Shown here piece after piece: positions 1 to 11,600 of a stretch of 64,000 nt of DNA. The first letter of the stretch is position 1; the number at the start of each line of letters is the position of its first letter. The translations under genes and the position numbers were made by a program. Origin of the DNA: Solen grandis. Its lineage: Eukaryota; Mollusca; Bivalvia; Adapedonta; Solenidae. The stretch covers positions 47,918,033 through 47,982,032 of the forward strand of contig CM037788.1 in NCBI GenBank assembly GCA_021229015.1, given 5' to 3'. The notes under the pieces were generated by a model that worked only from the letters and a program-made list of their open reading frames with translations, was not told where the DNA came from and ran no database searches.

Positions 1-438
1 AATAACACATTTATGTATAACAAATTATTAAATGAAACGTCAGTTTATTTAGGCAAATTCATGTCTTAAATATTGAAAGAAGTAACATAATAGTAATTTT
101 AAAACAATAACACTTACCTGATTTTACTATGCTATAAACGCATACACGGTGCATAACCATATCGGCAGGCTCCCTGCGGAAATCGCTATATCGGCAGGCT
201 CTCTGCGTTCGCACCGGTCATTCTCTGCCATAAACACTAGCAAACGCTGGACGGAAGGGAAAGAAACAGATCAATGGTCACTATTCAAAGTTGAGTTGCT
301 CAATATTAAGTATTGCACGGAATATAAGAGTATCTTAGCTTTGTATATGCGTTTAAACTTTTCAATTATCAGCGACTGCGACCTGAAACTCGGCCGAACT
401 ATTTTATGATTTTTGATATCTTCTACAAAATTTATTAC

Positions 439-440
<2 letters not shown>
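1..440. other. No gene recognised
   Basis: AT-rich sequence. The only structure is a short direct repeat at about 159-208 (two copies of TATCGGCAGGCTC). Small open frames here have no recognisable motif. Confidence 0.5.

Positions 441-466
<26 letters not shown>
441..466. repeat. (CA)n microsatellite
   Basis: An uninterrupted run of CA dinucleotides. Confidence 0.95.
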
Positions 467-470
<4 letters not shown>

Positions 471-1140
471 AAATATATTCATTATCATGTATTGTGTCAG
501 TTATTCAAACACTGTATATAAATTTTCAAATATAAATATGTTTAAACACATTATCCAAAATACTGTGTCACAAGTCACAAATGATATTCATTTTCCTGAT
601 AACACTCATAGTATGGACAATCTCTATATTCTCTAGGTATATTATAATAACGCCCTGTCCCTATCATAAGACAATGTGCAGAACTGCTAAAATTTGCTAA
701 ACTTGTCAATATTTAATGAATTTACATGACACTCAACATTGTTGTCACTTTTGAATTTCACATGATAATTTTACATTATTACAACATCGTGCATACAAAT
801 TTGGCAAAAAAAATGATCCTTTTATCTAGTAATATATTTGGAAAGGAATAATATTTGATTTGGTACGTATTGAATATCCTCAACATAATCAAAGTCATTT
901 GAATATAAGTTCCTATTTTTAATTTTTTTTAATTCCTCACTTATCTGCAATGTATATCCATGCATATTTAGTATCCTTAAAAATCACTAATAAATGGTAT
1001 TGCTTAATTTACATATAGGAAATCTATATTAATGTATAAAAAATATATATAAAATAGTACATAATCATAAAATATACTATGGTGTTTTCCTGTTTGTCTA
1101 TTTATAGTAATGTCAGAATCACAAAACTGGGTATGAAACT
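467..1140. other. No gene recognised
   Basis: AT-rich sequence without a coding, RNA or repeat signature that I can name. Confidence 0.5.
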
Positions 1141-1159
1141 TGTGATTTTTTTTTTCGTT

Positions 1160-1410
1160 AAATTAACGAAACTAATGCGTTAATTCGCGAAAGTATCGCG
1201 TTTATTCGCGAAATTTCGCGTTCAATCGCGAAAATATCGCGTTTATTCGCGTAATAACGCAAAACTAACGCGTTTATTTGCGAAAGTACGCGTTTATTTG
1301 CGAAAGTATTGCGTTTATTCGCGAAAGTTTCGCGCTATAACGCGAAAATAACGCGTTAATTCGCGAAAATATCGCGTTTATTCGCGAAAGTTTTGCGTTT
1401 TAATAGCGCG
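1160..1410. repeat. CpG-rich tandem array built on TTCGCGAA palindromes
   Basis: About eleven diverged units of roughly 21 bases of the type TTCGCGAAAGTATCGCGTTTA. Each unit carries CGCGAAA or TTTCGCG, so the array is partly self-complementary on a short scale. It is far richer in CpG than the flanking AT-rich DNA. The edges (TTTTTTTCGTTAAATTAACG near 1150 and TTTTTTACCAACG near 1418) resemble each other weakly, so it may be the inside of a small mobile element. Confidence 0.75.
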
Positions 1411-1450
1411 ATTTTTTTTACCAACGAAAATGAGCACAATGGGCTTTTGT

Positions 1451-1692
1451 TTAACCCTTTCCCTCATATAGACTCACTTTGACGCACTCAATAGGTATCA
1501 CATAAAGCCTGATCTGCAGAAAACCACAGTTAAACCTTACCAAATTTAATTACAAAATCCTCATTTCCAGACCACTGAGGAGCAGCGAACAGCATAAAAC
1601 CTGATCAGCCTGCATGTTACTCGCAGGCTGATCTGGTTTTATGCTGTTCGCATGGGTCTTTTCATGGTTTCCTCTATGAGGGAAAGGGTTAA
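1451..1692. mobile_element. piggyBac-type MITE, copy 1 (complete)
   Basis: The element 1455-1688 is flanked by TTAA on both sides (1451-1454, 1689-1692). It starts CCCTTTCCCTCATA and ends with the inverse, TATGAGGGAAAGGG. TTAA duplications with CCC-starting termini are typical of piggyBac elements. It is about 234 bases long, with no coding capacity. An internal palindrome (CAGCCTGC...GCAGGCTG, within about 1605-1640) would fold into a strong hairpin. Confidence 0.8.
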
Positions 1693-2395
1693 AACAACTA
1701 TAAAAAGGATGCTACAAAGACAAGGCAAGGCAAGGCTGACTATCATTTTTATTTTCAATAATGAGATGAGAATAACAACGTCACTCTCCATACATTTTAT
1801 GCTAGTCCATTAACCCAAAATTACATTAACCCATGGCATGTCAATGTTTATCAAAACGTTTTGGCCCGAATTACACCATTCATACACAGTGCTTTTGCTG
1901 AGTAATACTTTGTACTTAGCAAGTAAAAGTAATATATTGTACTTAGATACTTAGGGAAGAATTTCATCATTCTTGTTTCTCTAATAAAAATACAAAAAAA
2001 TATTTCATTTCTGTACAATGTGTAAGTAATTCAGGTAATTAATAATTAATGTCAACTACGTCATTTTCTTGAATATCTTTTAATTTAAGAATTAAGTCAC
2101 TACCAAGCGCTATGTATTGTTGGTTGAATTCGAGCCAGATAGTATCTTAGATACCCAAGTATGTCCTAACGCATAAGGAAAACGATCCTGTTAATGAAAG
2201 AACAGACACTCGTGCACATGCAGACTGTGGGACTACTCCACTTAAGCGATGCTTAGGCCAAAACCTCATGTAAACAATACGGCGGATTTTCGCCCATTAG
2301 ATTTTATTGCAAACTATCCAAGATTGCTGATTTCATATAAGTTTGAAGGCACACTTCCTGTTGCAAAACTGGATTTATTTTGGAACCGGTGTAAC
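1693..2395. other. No gene recognised
   Basis: AT-rich DNA with a short (AAGGC)n stretch near 1720. No recognisable coding or RNA feature. Confidence 0.45.
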
Positions 2396-2935
2396 AAAGT
2401 AAAGTGACCCCCTATAGAAGAATGATCCCCTTTCTATAAAATACTGACACCCCCCACACCCCTTTAAAGAATAATGACCCCCTCGATGATATCTGAAGAA
2501 TATAGACCCCCGGTCAATATTCTTCAGAGGAAATGACTCCCTTTCTATAAAATGATAATTCCCTTTAAAATAAATTCATGTATAAGGTATTGCAGAAAAT
2601 GTGACACCCTCGATGATATGTTCATGTATAAGGTATTGCAGAAAATGTGACACCCCTCGATGATATGTTCATGTATAAGGTATTGCAGAAAATGTGACAC
2701 CCCTCAATATGTATAAGGTATTGACCTCGGACATTATTCTTCGGGAATTGTGACCCCCTCGATGATATGTATCAGATATTATCCCGGGCCATTATTCTTC
2801 AGAAAATGTGACCCCCACTCCCACCACCCGTTACCTGATATGTATAAGATATTGACCCGGGTCAATATTTTCAGAAATGACCTCCTTTCTATAAAATACT
2901 GTTTCCCCTTAAATAATAGCCCACTCGATGATATG
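2395..2935. repeat. Degenerate tandem repeat, 'TGACCCCCTCGATGATATG' family
   Basis: Diverged units share TGACCCCC, CTCGATGATATG, GTATAAGGTATTG and CAGAAAATGTGACA. Three near-identical ~47 base units lie at about 2576-2710. Related, more decayed units continue at 4244-4760. The foldback element at 2942-4243 sits inside this array. Confidence 0.7.
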
Positions 2936-4249
2936 CATAAGTACGAAAGCCTATTAGGATCACTGACAAAATATTTTGATGAAGGCGTTATATTCGAAAT
3001 AAAGGCGTTATTACCCTAATAAACTTGTTATAACGCAGAGAAACGCGTAATTACGCCAGAAAAGGCATTATAATGAGAATATAAGGCGCCATTATGCGGA
3101 GAAGGGCATAATTACGCGTTTGAAAGGCATTATAATGCGAACCAAAGGCGTTTTAATGCAAAACAGAGGCGTTAAAAATAATGCAAAAAAAGGCATTATA
3201 ACGCGGAAAAAGGAGTAACAACTTTAATGTTAAAGTCGTAATTAAACTCACAAATACGGGAAACAAAGGCGTTATAACGCCCAACAAAGGCGTAATAACG
3301 CAAAACAAAGGTGTATTAACGTGAAAAAATGCATATAAACGCGAAACAAAGGCGTAATAACGCGAAACTGAAACTCGTAATAACGTGAAACAAAGCCATT
3401 ATAACGCAAAACAAAGGCGTTATAACGCGAAACAAGACGTAATAACGCGAAATTGAAACACGTTCCGCAACATGGAGTCTTCATCATTAGATAGCGAATT
3501 CGAAAGTTTAACCTTCGAAGTGAGCGTATGCGTGAATATAGTGTGATCATCAAAAAAAGAAAAATGAAAATAGAAAAGCGAAATATACTAGTAGTTTAAT
3601 ATCGTTCCTAACGCTTTTGCCTGTTATGGTTTTTTAGATACGCGGATTATTGATAGACGTAATACAATGTACACACATATAGTTAAACATCAAAGTCTTA
3701 GCCAAAGGTCATCTTTGAACTTCTTTTTGCTGAAAAATATACAATGCGTTATTACATCATGTAAGATTTCGTTAATTAACTTGCCATTTAACATGTTTTA
3801 TTTCACAAAAATGTCGTATATGGTGACTTCTATACTACCAGCATTTTATATATGTATCGCACTGCATATTGCTCTATACGTATTACAGTATGTATCATAT
3901 CGGAAGCAGAATGGCAAACACAGCCATAGTTATAAGAGTTTCAACTTAGCGTTGTTACTCCTTTGTTTCCCGTAATTACGAGATTCAAATTCGCGTTATT
4001 ACGCCTTTTTCGCGTTATTACACCTTTATCCTGCATTATAACGCCTCTGTTTCGCATTAAAACGCCTTTGGTTCGCATTTTAATGCCTTTTAAACACGTA
4101 ATTATGCCTTTCTCCGGATAATAACGCCTTATATTTTCGTTATATATATATAATATATATATAACGATATCTATTCGCCTTTATTTCGCATTAAAACGCC
4201 TTTATTAAAATATTTTTGTCAGTGATCCTAATAGGCTTTCGTACATAAG
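2936..4249. mobile_element. Foldback element with 6 bp target duplication (FB1)
   Basis: The element 2942-4243 (1302 bases) has inverted ends starting TACGAAAGCCTATTAGGATC that match over about 35 bases with one indel. CATAAG flanks both ends (2936-2941 and 4244-4249). Removing the element restores 'GATGATATG-CATAAG-ATACTGACC', the unit of the surrounding array. Both arms are tandem arrays of a ~20 base unit (AAAGGCGTTATAACGCGAAA) in opposite orientation: left about 2980-3470, right about 3955-4200. The spacer has no recognisable gene. Confidence 0.8.
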
Positions 4250-4760
4250 ATACTGACCAAAGTTCAATATAGTCAAGGAAAAAAAATACTCCTTTGCTGT
4301 AAAATGCTAAAACCCTTTAAAAATAATACTCACCTCGCGCCCTCCACCCCCCGCGCGATAATATATACGAGTATGAATATATTTCACTATTTTCTTTAAA
4401 AAAAAAAATAGAAGAAGAAAAAAAAAAGATTCAAAAAGATTCCTTTCTATAAAATACTGACTCCCTTTAAAAATAATGACCATTCGATTATATCCGCGAA
4501 CTATATAATAGTCGACAAATAGTCTTCAGTCTACAAAAATAGACATTAAATATATAATTAACTATTAGATTATATATTAACAAACAAAAAATATCATATT
4601 TTCCTGTGCTAAATCTCACCTCCTTCCTATTTTTTTTTAATTTTTAGTGACCCTCTTTAATAGTGCTCAAATCAGATCGTTGTAACGATGTAAAGTGACA
4701 TAGAGTCACGCCCCCCTGTCAGTATCTTTTTAGAGAATAGTGACCCTTGCATGAATGAGG
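4244..4760. repeat. Continuation of the TGACCCCC-type array
   Basis: Decayed units (ATAAGATACTGACC, TTTCTATAAAATACTGACTCCC, AATAATGACC) match the array left of FB1. Includes purine runs near 4397-4430. No gene seen up to the sulfotransferase 3' end. Confidence 0.55.
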
Positions 4761-4918
4761 AAAACAAAAACATGAATGTCACCTCAGTACCACCATACGA
4801 CTTTATGTTTGGCTGTGAGATGATCAGTCATTGTTCTTTCTTACAAAACTTACTAGTCTGTAGATAGGCGATAAAAGCAGACCCTGGAAATGATTTAATT
4901 AATTACACGCTCACACAC

Positions 4919-4924
4919 ATTTAT
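4919..4924 (-). terminator. Candidate polyadenylation signal of the sulfotransferase gene
   Basis: AATAAA reads on the minus strand about 50 bases past the stop codon. The spacing suits a short 3' UTR. No transcript end can be seen directly. Confidence 0.5.
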
Positions 4925-4971
4925 TGACTCAGCGACATATAATGTTGATATGAAATATACATGCAATAATT

Positions 4972-5633
4972 TCATGGCTTATTGATGAAAAACTCATATT
5001 GATAACGTCTTAAGATATAATTGCACCGTTGTTCTATCAGTTTTATGAAGTCTTTTGCCATTGTATATTTCCATGTGTACACATGTTCAGAAGAGTTCGA
5101 CCTCGTGGTACATATTGCACAATTGTCCGCCAGCCCGGCTTGTGTTATATTATGCACATACGCCCGTGCTTCTGGTGTGAACTCTGTCCCCATGAAATCG
5201 TATATGGCCTGAGTAGCTTCCATGGGACGAAGAGCTATGTTTTCATAAAACACAGGCAGGACCCTGTTTGGATATTTTTTCATTAACAATTCTTCTTCGT
5301 AAACGTCATTTTCCTGTCGGGTGCAAAACGTGTTGGCACACCCGGGTCGCCCACCAAACGCAGGGGAACACTTCCCAAACTTTGATTGCGAAAAGAGAGT
5401 TGCACGAGGATCTCTGACAAGATGGACGATTTTAAGATTCGGAAATTCTTCCATCATGTCTTTTATATTACCCATTTCCATTCGAATCGTCTTAAGGATC
5501 CTGATAGGTGAATTTTCACAGATTTCCTTTAACTGCTGCTTGCACTTCATGTATTCAGGATTGTGCACGTCCGCCGATGTAACTCTGTTTTCTTTTAGGC
5601 AGCGTCTGAAGATCACTGATTTTTTACCTTTTC
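4972..5633 (-). CDS. Sulfotransferase terminal exon with 3'-PB motif
   Basis: This 662-base last exon encodes 219 residues and a stop. Key residues are HLVRDPRATLFSQS (3'-phosphate binding Arg and Ser), paired cysteines in GRPGCANTFCTRQ and DNCAICTTR, a potential N-glycosylation site NIT and the C-terminal RRYQYEFF. The open frame continues upstream to 5697, but that part is intron. Confidence 0.9.
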
Positions 5634-8600
5634 CTGAAGTAAGAATAAAGTTAAGTTTAATAAGGATCAGTTGCAATGTACAATTTATTTTACGCAAATG
5701 GTCCCCATATAGTTCAAGGCTACGCCCCTTTTCAGGGTTCAGTATTAATTGTAAGTAAACTGTGTAAACATTATTCTGGTACCCGACCTTACTACGTATA
5801 GGATGGAGTATACTAAAGCATATCTACAGACAATAGAAGACAGAAGTGAGCGGAGGCTTCAATTGTTTGGAGAAATGTCTTAATATATTCCATGCTAATA
5901 TATTCTTAATATATTCTATTCTAAGTTTCCCGGCTTTACTAAAATCCATTGCACTAAAGCCGGGACACAATATTCATATTATCCTATTCTTTGTCAATCA
6001 AATATTTCTCGACTGGGCGGCAGGCAGCTGCGAGACATCGAAATGAAAGATTACATTCTGTGCAGACAATTAGGGGGGGGGGGGGGGGGAATCATGTTAC
6101 ATCAACATCTGTGAGTTAAAATTTAAGCGATTGATGAAAAACGTCTCCCCTTTTCGATATAATGGACAACTATTAAATGTAAGTTTCACAATGCTCTGCT
6201 TGGACATGAACAGGTGACGAGGGATGGCAGCAAAGTTTAATTAATTTTTAATGTCGATTTGATCAAGCTGTTTCAACGCAAATAATTTAACGAGGAATTA
6301 ACTTATGTTACTACTAGTAAACCGTAGATAGTGCGACGCGATTGGTGCTATTTCCTACAGTTTATTGTCTTTTTCTAACCTAAAGAAGCGTCGTGCAGTG
6401 GTTAAAAGCCGGGTCACTAAACCAGAGGTTATTGATTCGAATCCCGTTGGAGGCGAGATTTGTATCCGTATGGGAGCAAAAAAACGAAATATATTAAAAC
6501 GGATGCATATTTGTGCAAAAGCATGATAGAAAATATGAGAGTTACTTGAAAGGAGAGAGAGAGGACGAAAGACAATATGAAAGAAAGCCTGGAATTAACA
6601 GTCTATGTATGATAACAATTGTAATATCATTTTGGCCGCGAAAGAAAAATGCAGTTCCGACGAATGGTTGGACCAGGGATTCTATAATACATGTACACAC
6701 ATGTACATAGAATGCCTGGCTGAATAGAACCGAGTTAGTTTTTACGTCATCAAAAAGAAGCGCCCTGAAGGCGGGGCTTGTTGCATATGCGCACTTGAAA
6801 CATCGTTCTATTTTGTACATTTAAGATAGAAAATAGAAAGGTATTTCATATTGAAATAAATCGTGGATTTTCAGAGATCTGGAATACGCCGTTCAATGGT
6901 TGGGGGCCTCTGTGGCCGAGAGGGTTAAGTCGCTGACTTTTACACTCACTCAGCCCCTCACCGCGTGGGTTCGAATCCCGGCAGGGTCGTTCGGATTTTC
7001 ATGTGAGGAAGCCTTCCAGTTGGCTTGCGGTTGGTCGGTGGTTCTACCCGGATGCCTCCGTGCATTCGGGGTCTTCCTCCACCTGTAATTAGTTGGACGT
7101 CGCTATATGACTGAAATACTGTCGAAGCGACGGTAAACTCAAATAGTCAAGTCAAGTCAATGGTTGCCTGGAGTGAGCCAATCCAAGATGGCGGATCACA
7201 ATGAAACAAAGAAAGTAAGCAAATATATTTGGGAATATCTTTGTCTAGGATTGTGCCAAGTTGATACCGTTTTTAAAACAGATCGTTGGAACAATTCATG
7301 TTTTTTCAGTGGGAGTCGATTGTTTAGGGAAAGCACGCCGTGTATATTAATTGTGTGTATACTTTGTGACAGACAGACGGAAGGATAAACCATACCTAGA
7401 AATCCATCAGACAATCCCCTGTCAAACAGTTTATCCAGCTGACACGAGAACCAATATCTCAAGATATCCACCGACTCGTCTGTGTAATTCGGCTGTGGTA
7501 CCCTGAAAGTTTATTGCACATTCTTAACCCTTTCCCTCATATAGACTCATTTTGACGCATTCAATAGGTACCACATAAAGCCTGATCTGCAGAAAACCAC
7601 AGTTAAACCTTACCAAATTTAATTGTAAAATCCTCATTACCAGATCACTGAGGAGCAGTGAACAGCATAAAACCTGATCAGCCTGCGAGTTACTCGCAGG
7701 CTGATCTGGTTTTATGCTGTTCGCAAAGGTCATGATGTGCATAAAGTTAGTTCCTTATTCCTTATTCCTTTTTCGAATAAGGAATAAGGCACTGTTTCCT
7801 TATTCCTTATTCAAACACAAATAAAGAACAAAAAAAAGTGGCAGATGCACATGACTTGTTGTTAAAATAAATGTGATCTTTAGCATGTATTTAAGCATGA
7901 GAAATATTATATAAGAGGTTCCAAGTGCATAAGAACCATTTTTATGAAGAAAGTCGAATAAGGAACTGGTTCCTTATTCCTTATTCAAACGCGAATAAGG
8001 AACAGAAAAATTAAGAGATGCACATGACTTTATTTTAGCATAAATGTTATCTAAATAATATAATTAAGCATGAGAAATACAATATAAGAGGTTCCAAGTG
8101 CCTAAGAACAATTTTTTTTAAATGAAAAAATGCATAAGTCGAATAAGGAATAAGGAACTGGTTCCTTATTCCTTATTCAAACGCGAATAAGGAACAGTAA
8201 AATTGGCAGATGCATATGAATTTATTTTAGCATAAATATGATCTAAATAATATAATTAAGCATGAGAAATACAATATAAGAGGTTCCAAGTGCTTAAGAA
8301 CAATTTTTTTTAATGAAAAAATGCATAAGTCGAATAAGGAACTGGTTCAAACGCGAATAAGGAACAGTAAAATTGGCAGATGCATATGAATTTATTTTAG
8401 CATAAATATGATCTAAATAATATAATTAAGCATGAGAAATACAATATAAGAGGTTCCAAGTGCTTAAGAACAATTTTTTTCATGAAAAAATGCATAAGTC
8501 GAATAAGGAATAAGGAACTGGTTCCTTATTCCTTATTCAAACGCGAATAAGGAACAGTAAAATTGGCAGATGCACATGACTTTATTTTAGCATAAATGTT

Positions 8601-11600
8601 ATCTAAAGCATGTAATTAAGCATGAGAAATATTATATAAGAGGCTCCAAGTGCTTTAAAACCATTTTTATGAAAAAATGCATACCTCGAATAAGGAATAA
8701 GGAACTGGTTCCTTATTCCTTATTCAAACGCGAATAAGGAACAGAAAAATTAACAGATGCATATGACTTTATTTTAGCAAAAATGTGATCTAAACCATGT
8801 AATTAAGCATGAGAAATATTATATAAGAGGTTCCAAATGCTTTAGAACCATTTTTTATGGAAAAAAATGCATACGTCGAATAAGGAAAAAGGATATCGAT
8901 TTATATATGTAACAAGTAAAAAAAAACTCGATTTAAATATCAGATTTGAACCGGTGCCCAACAAGCGTGCCAGAGTTTTGGAAATCGGCCAGCATGGTGA
9001 AATCGGGATAATAATATCGAAAATAATAACCTTACGGGATCCGCAAGAGGGCAACATGGTGACAATCCGATTTCTAAAGTATCTTACCCTAATTTAATGC
9101 GGGTTTCAAACCGAAGTTTTTATTTGACGCCGGTTCGATACACATCATGATACCGACCGGTATGTGCAGGTACATGTAGATGCCTAAGGGGCATTAAGGA
9201 TGTGCCGATAAACTACACGGCGAACATCAGCGTATTTCCGACCGGCATGGGGCTGTGTGCATTTACAACTTTGTATATAGATAAATATAACACTTTTAAT
9301 GAAAATCTGAATCCAGCCTAGATAATCAGGTACCTCAGACTTCCCTTTGTCGATAAAGGCAAATAAGGTAACCGGTTCATTCTCCCTTATTCGAATTAAA
9401 CAATATTTAAAACATTTTGTCAATTTTTCTGTTCCTAAGGAACCAGTTCTTATTCCTTATTCGACTTATATATTTTATTTTTAAAAGGGATCTTATGCAC
9501 TTCAAACGCATATACACTACTACACATGCTTTATCACATTATGTAGATTAGATAAATGCTTAGATTGAATCCGATGCGTCTGTCAATTTTTCTGTTCCTT
9601 TTTCGAGTTTAGATAAGGAATAAGGAACCAGTACATTGGTTGAAGACCTGAAACAGTGGTACTTTTACTAAAAATCTATGAGTATGATCATTATATTCAA
9701 ACATTGAATCGTTGTATATTTTCGCCATAATTAAAGAGGTAGATTGCAGTTTATTTAAAGATGCTTAAAAAAGAGTTTTACGTTGTCTTTCAAAGACAGA
9801 ACAGAAAACAGAACCATGACATGGTTGCTTGGAAAAATTCCACGTTTAAAGGTTAAGCCCCTGTAAAATGGATCGTTACATTTCGGACCTCGTGGCCTTT
9901 CTCATTTCTCATTTAATTTCCATTCCATATTTTGAACTAGACTTATGTATTGTGTATAGTTAGTCCCCTACCGGTGTTCACACCGGAGAGGACTATAGGT
10001 TTGCCCTCCGTCTGTCCGTCCGTCCGTCTGTCTGTCCGCTCAAATCTGGATCCCGCGATAACTTAATAACTAAGCAAGCTAACTTGATGAAACTTGGTTT
10101 ATGACTAGATGCCAATGTGTAGATTATGCACGTCGTTTTATTTTTGTTCTGCGACTAAAATTGTGGTTGCTATGGTAACGGAAATAGTGAAAATATGGCA
10201 AAAATGGGATCCCGCGATAACTTTATAACTAAGCAAGCTAACTTGATGAAACTTGGTATATGACTAGATGGCAATGTGTAGATTATGCACATTGTTTTAT
10301 TTTTGTTCTTCGACTAAAATTGTGGTTGCTATGGTAACGGAAATAGTGAAAATATGGCCAAAAAAAAAGGGATCCCGCGATAACTTTACAACTAAGCAAG
10401 CTAACTTGATGAAACTTGGTATATGACTAGATGGCAATGTGTCGATTATGCACGTTGTTTTATTTTTGTTCTTCAACTAAAATTGTGGTTGCTATGTTAA
10501 TGGAAATAGTGAAAATATGGCAAAAATGGGATCCCACGATAACTTTATAACTAAGCAAGCTAACTTGATGAAACTTGGTATATGACTAGATGGCAATATG
10601 TAGATTATGCACATCATTTTATTTTTATTCTTCGACTAAAATTGTGGTTGCTTTGGTAACGGAAATAGTGAAAATATGGCAAAAAATGGGATCCAGCGAC
10701 CGCGATAACTTAATAATAAATTGTATAAGGCATGTATTTAGTCAGGGTGGTGATGCAGAGTGAAAGTTCTCATTTCTCATCTACAAGACTAAAGACAAAC
10801 ATTTTGGATCAGGCAAGGTAACTATTATTAATTCTATTTCTTGCATCTGTCTTGCTTGCATGACAACTCTACATGCAAGTCTTGCTTAAATGGTCAATTC
10901 ATAAATGTATTATTGATTACCATATTGAGTCAAGGTGGAGCCGGTAGGGGACGTCATGTGTTGCATACAACACCAGTTACTTGTTAATAATATCGTGACC
11001 ATGACAACATTATCTATTACCCTCGAGAAGATATCTCGTTTCACGACATAATTATACAACAGAATTCCAGTATACAGACAGTATTAAAGGATTGAAAACT
11101 CATGAAATGGAACAAATGTATATAGTTATATAAAAGATATCTGACATTTAGTTATATAAAACGGATGTCTCTCCCGCTTCGTATGAATAGTATGTTTATT
11201 TTCCCCTTGCTTGTTGGATTGGTAGCCGGACGTTTCGGTAAATTACCAGTTCGGTAAATAAATTTCATATAGTAAATGGTATGGACGTTTCGGTAAAATG
11301 ATTTTGTATAGTGATCACCATGATACGTATATCAAACCTAAACGCATGTGTGAAAGTAGATTGTTTGTTCTTAAATAGCATTAACCTAGTAGGTATTAAT
11401 TAAAGTTAATTAAGTGAGACAGAGTGAGAGAGGAAAAATGAATTGTTTCTTAAACGATTTTTTTTTTTTGTATTTGTAAATGTATTTTTCACGTGATATG
11501 TAAATATTATTATTATTATTATAAAAAGTTATATATTGTTCATTTTTTAATTACCTATATAAGTATCAACCATTGTTGTGTAAAATGTTCGGTAAATTTT

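Noticed and set aside
3667..3975. 102-codon ORF inside FB1
   Set aside because: No motif, no homologue recognised, and it lies in the spacer and arm of a foldback element.
6902..6990. Genuine tRNA gene
   Set aside because: The tRNA-like head continues into a SINE core and tail, is repeated in the window and has a flanking target duplication.
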